Positions 36,005 through 43,073 of a stretch of 64,000 nt of DNA are shown piece by piece. The stretch's first letter is position 1, and each line of letters starts with the position of its first letter. Source of the DNA: Anaerolineae bacterium (GTDB taxonomy: Bacteria > Chloroflexota > Anaerolineae > Promineifilales > Promineifilaceae). The DNA lies in NCBI GenBank assembly GCA_023382655.1, contig JAHDWK010000007.1:186001-250000 (forward strand), read 5' to 3'. The notes beneath the pieces were generated by a model, which did no database searches, was not told the DNA's origin, and saw nothing but the letters and a program-made list of their open reading frames with translations. The position numbers and the translations under genes are program-made.

Positions 36005-36211
36005 ATGAACGAGGATATTTTTGAAGGCAAGTGGAAAGAAATGCAGGGTCAGGTCAAAGAGTGGTGGGGCAAACTCACCGACGATGACCTGAAGCAAGTA
36101 GACGGCAAAGCTGACCAGCTCGTTGGCATCCTACAACAAAGGTATGGCTACACCAAAGAGCAGGCCGAGAAGGAAATGAACGACAAGCTGGAAGCGCTTA
36201 AGGTCCACTAG
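36005..36211 (+). CDS. CsbD-family stress protein
   Basis: 68 residues, the usual CsbD length. DIFEGKWKEMQGQVKEWWGKL, LKQVDGKADQLVGILQQRYGY and AEKEMNDKL (in parts) are the family pattern of a small helical cytosolic protein induced by general stress (sigmaB in Bacillus). AGGAGG lies 9 nt before the ATG. It opens the second stress cassette, downstream of the conserved 45-bp element. Confidence 0.93.
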   Translation: MNEDIFEGKWKEMQGQVKEWWGKLTDDDLKQVDGKADQLVGILQQRYGYTKEQAEKEMNDKLEALKVH

Positions 36212-36223
36212 AATCGTTTTAGT

Positions 36224-36258
36224 CAGATTGGTTCAATCTTGAGGATTGAACCAATCTG
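36224..36258. repeat. Perfect 35-bp hairpin with ATTGGTTCAATC arms
   Basis: CAGATTGGTTCAATC, loop TTGAG, GATTGAACCAATCTG (15-bp arms). It shares its arm sequence with the hairpin at 60818-60847 and the half-site at 19219-19233. It stands between csbD-like and glsB-like genes, 26 nt before the latter's start, without a T-run. Confidence 0.8.
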
Positions 36259-36283
36259 AACCTGGATAAAAGGAAGGTATAAG

Positions 36284-36553
36284 ATGAACTTTATTATTTG
36301 GATTATCGTAGGTGGCATCCTGGGCTGGTTAGCCAGCATGGTGATGCGCACAAATGGACAGCAAGGCCTGATACTCAACATCCTTGTGGGTATCGTGGGC
36401 GCGTTCCTCGCCGGCCTGGTATTGACGCCTCTGTTGGGGATTGCCACTATCAACCAGAACAACTTCAGTTTACCTGGTTTGATTGTGTCGTTTATGGGCG
36501 CCCTTATCCTGCTGGCGGTTGTTAATCTCTTCAGCCGAAGACGGGTGCGCTAA
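36284..36553 (+). CDS. GlsB/YeaQ/YmgE-family stress membrane protein
   Basis: 89 residues, three membrane helices. FIIWIIVGGILGWLASMVM, NILVGIVGAFLAGLVL and LPGLIVSFMGALILLAVVN followed by RRRVR are the transglycosylase-associated (GlsB/YeaQ) pattern. It is an inner-membrane protein often found beside CsbD and other general stress genes, as here. AGGAAGG lies before the ATG. Confidence 0.92.
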   Translation: MNFIIWIIVGGILGWLASMVMRTNGQQGLILNILVGIVGAFLAGLVLTPLLGIATINQNNFSLPGLIVSFMGALILLAVVNLFSRRRVR

Positions 36554-36566
36554 CCGCGATGGCGCT

Positions 36567-36593
36567 CTCCCGGAGGTTTTGAACCTCCGGGAG
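36567..36593. repeat. Perfect 27-bp GC-rich hairpin
   Basis: CTCCCGGAGGTT, loop TTG, AACCTCCGGGAG (12-bp arms), 13 bp after the glsB-like stop codon. It could act as a transcript-end stabiliser; the following GGTCATATG has no T-run. Confidence 0.75.
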
Positions 36594-36646
36594 GGTCATA
36601 TGTACAAGTCTGCGCCTCTGCGTCAGACTTTTTCAGGAAGTTCAAC

Positions 36647-37018
36647 ATGGGAAATAAGAATAAGACAATGGACAGGAATAACGAAGAAGTCGAATATGAT
36701 GTCTATGATTTTAGCGGCTTTTTGGCCGGGCTGATCTTTGTAGCCGGGCTGCTGCTTGGTGGCCTGATTGGCGCGGGTGTGACGCTGCTGCTGGCGCCGC
36801 AATCAGGCAAAAAAACCAGGCGGCAAATCCGGCGGAAAGGCAGAGATTTACGCGAGCAGGCAACCGACGCTGTAGAAGACAAAGTGGCGCAGGCACGCAC
36901 CAGCATCCACGAGCAGACCGAAATGCTACAGCAGCGCGGTCAGGATGCACTTGATGGAGGTAAGGAGCGTTTTGCCACCGTTGTGGAAGCGGGGAAAGCG
37001 GCCGTAACTCCCGCCTGA
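36647..37018 (+). CDS. YtxH-domain stress protein, paralogue 2
   Basis: 123 residues. An acidic N-terminus (EEVEYDVYD), a membrane helix (FLAGLIFVAGLLLGGLIGAG), the YtxH signature LLLAPQSGKKTRRQIRRKGR, then an amphipathic coiled coil ending in ERFATVVEAGKAAV. It is close to the paralogue at 23575-23931 over the whole C-terminal two thirds, so the two cassettes share ancestry. Probably membrane-attached and stress-induced. Confidence 0.86.
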   Translation: MGNKNKTMDRNNEEVEYDVYDFSGFLAGLIFVAGLLLGGLIGAGVTLLLAPQSGKKTRRQIRRKGRDLREQATDAVEDKVAQARTSIHEQTEMLQQRGQDALDGGKERFATVVEAGKAAVTPA

Positions 37019-37039
37019 TAAACCGTTCGGAATTAACGG

Positions 37040-37570
37040 ATGAACACAGTTAATTATTCGCAGACAATGGCAGCAGACGCCATTCTTGTCATTGATGACA
37101 ACACGGCCATGCGCGAAGCGCTGACCGATATTCTTAGCCTTCTCCTGGGCATACCCGTTTATACCGCCGCCAATGGACATGAAGGCCTGCAAATTTACCA
37201 GCAGCAAAACATTGCCCTGGTTCTGCTGGACATGAACATGCCGGTGATGAACGGCGAACAGACTTACGAAAAATTGCAGCAGATTGCCCCTCAGGTCAAG
37301 GTAATCGTCTCCTCAAGTCTGAGCCGGGCAGAGGCCAGCCACCGTTTTGGGGAGCGAAAGTTGCCCACTTTTTTGCGGAAACCCTATGACACAGAAAGAC
37401 TGCTCGCTGTTGTGCAAACGGAATTATTATCTGTTCCGGCAGCCAATCAATCTGGCTCCTTCGTTAGCCAGTCACAAAACGGGAAAAATGGCGCGGGCCA
37501 CGGCCGTCAGCCTACCGAAAAAGAGTTTAACTTGATGGTCTGGGCGGATGACGGTGGCCCCACCGCTTAA
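37040..37570 (+). CDS. Stand-alone receiver domain protein with disordered tail
   Basis: 176 residues. The receiver domain (about 12-125) has ILVIDDN (acidic pair), LVLLDMNMPVMNG (phospho-acceptor Asp), VIVSSS and FLRKPYD (conserved Lys), all intact. The last 50 residues (SGSFVSQSQNGKNGAGHGRQ) are polar and probably unstructured; no output domain is present. It is the counterpart of the receiver-only gene at 22033 and sits inside the second stress cassette, 21 bp after ytxH-2. Confidence 0.88.
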   Translation: MNTVNYSQTMAADAILVIDDNTAMREALTDILSLLLGIPVYTAANGHEGLQIYQQQNIALVLLDMNMPVMNGEQTYEKLQQIAPQVKVIVSSSLSRAEASHRFGERKLPTFLRKPYDTERLLAVVQTELLSVPAANQSGSFVSQSQNGKNGAGHGRQPTEKEFNLMVWADDGGPTA

Positions 37571-37601
37571 TTCAACAGACCACTTTGTGAAGGAGAAAAA
37601 G

Positions 37602-37874
37602 ATGTCAACCCAAACACATTTCACAATGGAGCAAGCCCGCGAAATCGGGGATAGGCTCGGTATAAAGTGGGACCGCTTCGACGTGGAGCAGTTCCGCATG
37701 GGACTGGAGGTCGAATTGGAGCATGGTCGGCACGATCCCACCACGGACGTAACCGGCAATGATCCCCTTCTTACCGGCAAAATCGCGCTGGCTCATCTCA
37801 ACGAATTTGCCGATTATTACACCCGTCTGCAAAAGATGGAGCGAGAAGCTAAAGAGGAACTCGGCCAGAGTTAA
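37602..37874 (+). CDS. DUF5661 family small protein
   Basis: 90 residues: FTMEQAREIGDRLGIKWDRF, VEQFRMGLEVELEHGRHDP and LLTGKIALAHLNEFADYYTR are the compact family signature (E-H-G-x-x-D-P and A-H-L-x-E). Soluble, helical, biochemical role unknown. It is often seen near stress and envelope genes. AAGGAG lies 7 nt before the ATG at 37602; the frame is open to an ATG at 37548 inside the previous gene, which I reject. Confidence 0.85.
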   Translation: MSTQTHFTMEQAREIGDRLGIKWDRFDVEQFRMGLEVELEHGRHDPTTDVTGNDPLLTGKIALAHLNEFADYYTRLQKMEREAKEELGQS

Positions 37875-37880
37875 CCAGGT

Positions 37881-39155
37881 ATGGCGCTCCATTCACCTTC
37901 GCCGCTGTATCAGTGGACATTTGGGCGCGTTGTGTGGGCCACACTTGTCCTGGCGGCCGTTGGCCTGAGCTTTTGGCTGCTTTACCGCTTTCACCAGGTA
38001 CTTTTCATCTTATTTGTGGCTGTTGTACTCGGCACGATCCTCAGGCCGGTCGTCGCCTGGCTGCACCGCTGGCGCATTCCTCCCAAAGCGGGGGTTCTGC
38101 TCGTCTACCTCCTGCTGCTGGCCTTGTTCACCGGCTTCGTCCTGCTGCTGTTCCCCTTGATTGTGACCCAGATCGAGACCATTACCACCACGCTCCCCGG
38201 CCAGTACCAGACTCTGCGTGAGGGGCTGCTTAACCATCCCAATCAATTACTGGTGGACTTGAGCGTGGTTTTACCGCCCACCCTATCCCTGCCCGATTCG
38301 GTACCGCAGACAGGGCCGGAGATGCTGACTTCAGCCGGGCTGGCGCTGGGTTATATTGGCACAGCGTCGCAGATTATCTTTACGGCCGTTGTCATCCTCC
38401 TCTTAGCCTACTACTGGACACTTGATGGGCCGCGCACCACCCGATCCTTGTTGCTGTTGGTCCCCTTAGCACAGCGCGAGAGCATTGGCGAATTGATTGC
38501 GGCGATGGAAACGAAGGTGAGCGCCTTCATGGCCGGGCAAGGTCTCCTGATGCTGGCCATAGGCAGTATGTCTTTGGTCGCCTATTGGCTCATTGGTTTA
38601 CCCCATCTGTTGGCGCTGGCGTTTATAGCCGGGCTGCTGGAAGTGGTGCCCATCATTGGCCCGCTGCTAGGCGCTGTACCGGCGTTGTTGGTGGCGCTGA
38701 CCCTGGGACCAGACAAGGTGATCTTGGTCGTCGTGGCCACGCTGATCATTCAACAGTTGGAAAACAGCCTGTTGGTGCCGCGCATTATGCGGCACGCGGT
38801 AGGGGTTAACCCTTTCGTCACCCTGCTGGCGATTTTGGCTTTTAGCTCTTTGTTGGGCATTGCCGGTGCATTGATGGCTATCCCAATGGCGGCCATGATC
38901 CAAATCTTGCTCGAACGGTATGTTTTTCGGCCGGGAGCGATGGAGACAGAGGTTTCGGGTGGCCGTGACTATGCCAGCCGTCTGCGCCAGGAAGCGCAAG
39001 AGTTGGCGCAGGATTTGCGCCAGCAGACGCGGCAGACGCCGGGCGGCTCGGAGGAACAGGTAAAACAGACGGAACAGGTGATGGATGAGATTGAGACCCT
39101 GGCCACTGACCTGGACAGGCTGCTGGCCGAGGCCGTCCCCGCGGGGGCCACATGA
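37881..39155 (+). CDS. AI-2E family (PerM-type) permease 1
   Basis: 424 residues with about eight membrane helices. Family features: an N-terminal helix pair (FILFVAVVLGTILRPVVAWL), a large soluble loop, GLPHLLALAFIAGLLEVVPIIGPLLGA (the E-x-V-P-x-x-G-P motif) and NPFVTLLAILAFSSLLGIAGALMAIP. The last 70 residues are a charged coiled coil. The family includes exporters of autoinducer-2 and Na+/H+-like antiporters; the substrate here is unknown. It begins 6 bp after the DUF5661 gene and overlaps the next permease gene, so the two may form a heteromer. Confidence 0.88.
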   Translation: MALHSPSPLYQWTFGRVVWATLVLAAVGLSFWLLYRFHQVLFILFVAVVLGTILRPVVAWLHRWRIPPKAGVLLVYLLLLALFTGFVLLLFPLIVTQIETITTTLPGQYQTLREGLLNHPNQLLVDLSVVLPPTLSLPDSVPQTGPEMLTSAGLALGYIGTASQIIFTAVVILLLAYYWTLDGPRTTRSLLLLVPLAQRESIGELIAAMETKVSAFMAGQGLLMLAIGSMSLVAYWLIGLPHLLALAFIAGLLEVVPIIGPLLGAVPALLVALTLGPDKVILVVVATLIIQQLENSLLVPRIMRHAVGVNPFVTLLAILAFSSLLGIAGALMAIPMAAMIQILLERYVFRPGAMETEVSGGRDYASRLRQEAQELAQDLRQQTRQTPGGSEEQVKQTEQVMDEIETLATDLDRLLAEAVPAGAT

Positions 39156-40321
39156 CAAAACAACTGGTATGGATGGGCACGGCCGTGATGGTGACAGTGG
39201 TGGCGTTGGCCTTGCTGTGGCAGTTTCGCCAGGTTGCCCTTTACGTCTTGCTTTCGCTGGCCCTGGCCGCCGCGTTACGTCCCCTGGTCAGACGCCCGGC
39301 CGGGCAGTCACTCGCCGCACGCCTGGGCCTGATTTTGCTCTACTTGGTGGCCCTGGGTAGCTTCCTTCTCTTACTCGCTGCCGGTGTGGGGGCCGCGATT
39401 AGGGACATCCAGGAGTTGGCGCAGCAGGTATCGGCGCAGGACGCATGGCAGCAGCCGGCATGGTTACAGGGTGGTTTGGTGCAAGAATTTCTGGACACGC
39501 GGCTGCCCCCGCCCAGCCAACTCTTCGCCGCCCTTATCGGCGAACAGGGCGAACTGGTACTGCCGGTAGTGTTGGGTTTTTCCCAGGGTGTTTTCAGCCT
39601 GTTGAGCGGCGCGCTCGTCATTCTCTTCTTGAGCATTTATTGGAGCATAGGCCAGAACCACTTTGAACGACTCTGGCTTTCGCTGCTGCCGCCGGGGCTG
39701 CGCAAACAGATGCGGGACATTTGGCAGACAGTGGAAGTCAACCTGGGGGTTTACATACGCCGCCAGACCGGCCAGGCGCTCCTGGCCGGGTTGCTGTTGG
39801 GGTTGGGTTATTGGCTGCTCGGCTCCCCATACCCGGCGCTGTTGGCCCTGCTCGGCGCTGTGGCGCTGCTGATTCCCATCGTAGGGCCAATCCTGGCGAT
39901 CATTCCGCCGCTAGTGCTGGGGCTGCTGACCAGTGTACCGTTGAGTTTATTAACGGCCGTGTACACGCTCATCGTCATAGTATCCCTGAAATGGTGGACT
40001 ACCTCACGCCTCGGCCACCACGTGCAGGTCAACCCTATGCTCACCATTGTCATCCTGATTGCCCTGGCGGATGCGTATGGTTTGCTTGGTATTCTCTTTG
40101 CGCCACCCTTGGCCGCCACCTGCCAGATTTTGTGGAGCCATCTGATCAGCCACCGCGCCGTTTCCGGAGCGGCGACCCAGATTTCAGACCTCAAGGAGCG
40201 GCAAGCACATGTCTGGGCCGCCATCCAGGCGATGGACGAGCCGCCTTCACCATTAGTAACCAGCAGTATGGAACGGCTCACGCAACTGATGGACAAAGCG
40301 GAACCGACGCTGTCGGCGTGA
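39152..40321 (+). CDS. AI-2E family (PerM-type) permease 2
   Basis: 389 residues. It shares the fold of the preceding gene: LALAAALRPLVRRP, SPYPALLALLGAVALLIPIVGP (here I-P-I-V-G-P without the Glu seen in permease 1) and NPMLTIVILIALADAYGLLGILFAPPLA. The ATGA overlap with permease 1 implies coupled translation. The missing acidic residue in the central motif suggests a structural or altered transport role relative to its partner (inference). Confidence 0.86.
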   Translation: MTKQLVWMGTAVMVTVVALALLWQFRQVALYVLLSLALAAALRPLVRRPAGQSLAARLGLILLYLVALGSFLLLLAAGVGAAIRDIQELAQQVSAQDAWQQPAWLQGGLVQEFLDTRLPPPSQLFAALIGEQGELVLPVVLGFSQGVFSLLSGALVILFLSIYWSIGQNHFERLWLSLLPPGLRKQMRDIWQTVEVNLGVYIRRQTGQALLAGLLLGLGYWLLGSPYPALLALLGAVALLIPIVGPILAIIPPLVLGLLTSVPLSLLTAVYTLIVIVSLKWWTTSRLGHHVQVNPMLTIVILIALADAYGLLGILFAPPLAATCQILWSHLISHRAVSGAATQISDLKERQAHVWAAIQAMDEPPSPLVTSSMERLTQLMDKAEPTLSA

Positions 40322-40393
40322 TATGGGGAAGAGATGCAAGGACGGCTAACATTACGGTGAACGGGAAAACAGGAACCCGGTGGAGAAAAAATC

Positions 40394-41221
40394 ATGCCAC
40401 GTAAAAGAAGATTCAGTCCAACCCAAATCATCATCGCCCTGGTCTTGGTAGCTATTTCGCTGATCACCTACTTTGCTTCGAGCGAATTTAACCCGATAAC
40501 CGAAGAAACTCAGCAGGTAGCCTTAACATCGGCTCAAGAAATAGCCATGGGTTTGCAGGCGGCGCCGGAGATGGCCCAGGCATATGGCGGCTTGCACCGT
40601 GACCAGGCGGCGCAGGTTTACCTGGATAAGATTTGCCGCCGGCTGGTGGAAAACAGCGAAGTCAACACCACAGATTGGCCTTTTGAATGCCACTTGCTGG
40701 CTGACCCGGAGACGATCAATGCGTTTGCCCTGCCGGGTGGGCAACTGTTTATTACGGCCGCGCTCTTCAACCAACTGGAAACAGAAGGGCAAGTGGCCGG
40801 GGTGATGGCGCATGAGATTGTGCATGTGGTGGCCCGCCATGCGGCCGAACAAATAGCCGACCAACAATTGACGCAAGGGTTAACCGGCGCGGCCGTCATT
40901 GCCGCGTATAACCCAGACGATCCCAACGGCGGCCTGGCTACGGGGCAAATGGCGGCATTGATTGGGGCGTTGGTGAATTTACGGTACGGTCGTGACGACG
41001 AACTGCAATCCGACCGTCTGGGGGTGCAATTTATGTCTGAGGCCGGTTATGATCCCCGCGCGATGGTACGGGTGATGGAAATCTTAGAAGCCGCCGGAGA
41101 CGGTCAGTCCCAGCCGGAATTTTTTAGCACCCATCCCAACCCGGATAACCGTATTGCGCGTATTTTGGAAGCGATAGATGCCCAATTCCCCAATGGCGTC
41201 CCGGAGGGGCTGACGCCGTAG
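40394..41221 (+). CDS. M48 family zinc metalloprotease, membrane-anchored
   Basis: 275 residues. One N-terminal membrane helix (IIIALVLVAISLITYFA), then a domain with AFALPGGQLFITAALF, the zinc site HEIVHVVARHAAEQ (H-E-x-x-H) and the third ligand region RDDELQSDRLGVQFM (Glu/Asp). It ends with FFSTHPNPDNRIARI, a typical M48C (BepA/LoiP-like) signature. Probably envelope protein quality control. GGAG lies 9 nt before the ATG. It closes the stress/envelope island. Confidence 0.92.
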   Translation: MPRKRRFSPTQIIIALVLVAISLITYFASSEFNPITEETQQVALTSAQEIAMGLQAAPEMAQAYGGLHRDQAAQVYLDKICRRLVENSEVNTTDWPFECHLLADPETINAFALPGGQLFITAALFNQLETEGQVAGVMAHEIVHVVARHAAEQIADQQLTQGLTGAAVIAAYNPDDPNGGLATGQMAALIGALVNLRYGRDDELQSDRLGVQFMSEAGYDPRAMVRVMEILEAAGDGQSQPEFFSTHPNPDNRIARILEAIDAQFPNGVPEGLTP

Positions 41222-41360
41222 GTAATGAGGTGGCCGGCAGTCGGTTGGCAGCCAACCGCGACACCGCGAGGTGATAAGCTGATATGGTGTTTGTAAAGGG
41301 GGTGCCCATACCCTCCAATCTGCCTTCGGCAGTATTGTTTAGCTGCTAAAAAGAGACGTA

Positions 41361-42503
41361 TTGTATAAAAAGGCGAGAGTTTTGGACAAAAATTTTCAGT
41401 TGGATGCACTCGATGGTCTGAGAGGTATGGCTCTATTGCTTGTCTTTTTAAGCCATACGAGTAATAGGGGGGGCTATCTATTTCCAGGTGCAGATTTCGC
41501 AGGTGTTGGGAAAAGCGGCGTCTTTTTATTTTTTATTTTGAGTTCTTTTTTGCTTACCTATCCCTTCATTAAAAACGGAGAGGAAGCCATGAGCAAAGAT
41601 TTTCTTTTGAATTATGCCTTTCGTCGTTTTTTTCGAGTTTACCCACTTTATTTTCTTTACATTCTCCTGGCTCTTGTGAGCAGTTTAGTTGTATGGAAAT
41701 TGATAAATACAGATTCTCCTGTTGGTATACCCTTTGTTTTATCACCCAGCGAATTTGTTCAGCACCTATTATTACAGCAGGGCAAGGGTGTTACATGGAG
41801 TATCCTGGTTGAGCTTCGATTTTATTTTGTTCTCCCGATATTAGCATTGACGTATTCTATTTTGTTAAAAAACAAGTTGCTGCCATCCATTGGATTGACA
41901 TTGGTATTAATTTTATTAAGTCAGCTCATTTGGCCGCCATCGGCATCATTGGTAAATGATCCAAGATTAGGCCCCTATTTACCTCTATTCTTAATGGGGT
42001 CGTTATTAGCAGTTATCTATCATAATTGGCAAAAAAGCCCACTTGGCAGTGACAGGCAGAAAACTTTGATCATAGAAGCATCAGGTTTAGCCGCCATAGT
42101 CGCTCTACTACTCTTGATCCCCTCGATTTTTTCTTATGTGTCTGGAGAAGAGGTTCCGGTTAATTATTACCACAAGGAATATATTCTTTTTGGATTTTTA
42201 TGGTCGCTTGTTGTCTTTGCCTGTGTCGCGGGTCGTGGCGTACTACGAAAACTCTTTGAAAACCCCCTTCTACGGTATCTAGGGTTTATCAGCTTTAGCG
42301 CCTATCTTTTACATATCATCGTGTTGTATGTCGTTTACGAAGCTGACATTGAAATTCCAATTAAGGGCTGGGTCACGGTGGGGGTAACAATTGCCCTGTC
42401 TCACCTCTCTTGGGTATTGATAGAAAAACCGATATCCCGTATCAGGCTCCGCAAGAAAAGTATCGAGAATAGCATAACACTCACACCAACTCGGATTCTA
42501 TAG
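41361..42503 (+). CDS. Acyltransferase-3 family membrane protein (OafA/YrhL type)
   Basis: 380 residues with about ten membrane helices. LDALDGLRGMALLLVFLSH (catalytic His), GKSGVFLFFILSSFLLTYP and FRRFFRVYPLYFLY are the acyltransferase-3 hallmarks; the C-terminus has SFSAYLLHIIVLY. It transfers acyl groups to envelope polysaccharides or lipids. Start TTG at 41361 (AAAGAG upstream), with TTG 41382 as an alternative. The gene is clearly AT-rich (runs such as TTTTTATTTTTTATTTTG) and nearly free of ACGGCCGT, unlike its neighbours, and is followed by a MITE-like repeat; recent transfer is likely. Confidence 0.88.
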   Translation: MYKKARVLDKNFQLDALDGLRGMALLLVFLSHTSNRGGYLFPGADFAGVGKSGVFLFFILSSFLLTYPFIKNGEEAMSKDFLLNYAFRRFFRVYPLYFLYILLALVSSLVVWKLINTDSPVGIPFVLSPSEFVQHLLLQQGKGVTWSILVELRFYFVLPILALTYSILLKNKLLPSIGLTLVLILLSQLIWPPSASLVNDPRLGPYLPLFLMGSLLAVIYHNWQKSPLGSDRQKTLIIEASGLAAIVALLLLIPSIFSYVSGEEVPVNYYHKEYILFGFLWSLVVFACVAGRGVLRKLFENPLLRYLGFISFSAYLLHIIVLYVVYEADIEIPIKGWVTVGVTIALSHLSWVLIEKPISRIRLRKKSIENSITLTPTRIL

Positions 42504-42512
42504 AGCTTCCGT

Positions 42513-42655
42513 CAGCAATTCGAAATATGAATCAATCAGGTTCAGGTTCAAGTTGCACGAACATAAATCTGAGTAGCGAATCCCAATCCGGGAATATCCA
42601 GTAACGCATCAAAGCGCCAAGTATAAACGCACCAAACTCATATTTCGAATTGCTG
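42513..42655. mobile_element. MITE-like element with 18-bp perfect terminal inverted repeats
   Basis: CAGCAATTCGAAATATGA (42513-42530) and its exact reverse complement (42638-42655) bound a 143-bp AT-rich stretch without an ORF. Size and symmetry fit a miniature inverted-repeat element. I cannot point to a clean target-site duplication or a parent transposase in the window. Confidence 0.45.
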
Positions 42656-42672
42656 CAGAAAACGAAACCACT

Positions 42673-42701
42673 TTGACGGCCGTACCCCCCCTTGTTATAC
42701 T
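42673..42701 (+). promoter_or_regulatory. Sigma70-type promoter of valS
   Basis: TTGACG (42673-42678), exactly 17 nt, TATACT (42696-42701). It lies just before the T-box leader, with transcription start expected near 42708. The proS promoter at 61295 uses the same two hexamers and spacing. The ACGGCCGT octamer overlaps the -35. Confidence 0.75.
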
Positions 42702-42707
42702 TTCGCC

Positions 42708-43023
42708 GCAACTGAACAAACAAAAATAGTGAGTGGGAGTAGTAGGCAGCGCCCCTTGAGAGAGCTGGTATCGTGGCTGAAAATACTGGTAGGAAACAAG
42801 CGTCGCCCAAGTCGCCCATGAATTGCTTGCGTGAACGTTCGTAGTAGGCGATTTATCGCCGTAAACGGCACTGAAGTGCCTGCTACAAACAAATAGCCTG
42901 AGCCGGGTCAGCCCGTTACAGCCTGAAGAGTGTTGGTAATCAGGTGCGACGCACCTGATTACCAAAAACAAGGTGGTACCGCGTGAGATGGCTCTCGTCC
43001 TTGAGTGGATGGGGGCTTTTTTG
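42708..43023 (+). ncRNA. T-box riboswitch leader of valS, enlarged by repeats
   Basis: The signature AGGTGGTACCGCG (42971-42983) is the T-box antiterminator bulge that pairs with the uncharged tRNA NCCA end; UGGU fits a tRNA with discriminator A, as for tRNA-Val. Stem I features are visible at 42755-42790 (GAGAGAGCTGGTAT...ATACTGG), and a Val GTC triplet at 42811 is the best specifier candidate. Between stem I and the antiterminator lie a dispersed repeat (42837-42890) and a perfect 15-bp-arm hairpin (42933-42965: TTGGTAATCAGGTGC, GAC, its complement) in the place of the usual stem III. Uncharged tRNA-Val should allow read-through into valS. Confidence 0.8.
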
Positions 43024-43025
43024 TT
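42990..43025 (+). terminator. Intrinsic terminator of the valS T-box
   Basis: GCTCTCGTCC, loop TTGAGT, GGATGGGGGC, then a T-run of six. The stem uses several G-U pairs. Its 5' side is adjacent to the T-box sequence, as expected for mutually exclusive antiterminator and terminator forms. Confidence 0.75.
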
Positions 43026-43026
43026 T

Positions 43027-43061
43027 GTAATTGGGTGATTACCCAATTACTCAATTACCAA
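43027..43061. repeat. Heptamer array at the valS ribosome-binding region
   Basis: GTAATTG, GGTGATT, ACCCAAT, TACTCAA, TTACCAA: five 7-bp units that form a self-complementary stretch (GGTGATTACC core). It lies between the T-box terminator and the AAAGGGA of valS. Near-identical units occur at 62847-62881 after proS. Confidence 0.6.
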
Positions 43062-43073
43062 AGGGATTTTCAT

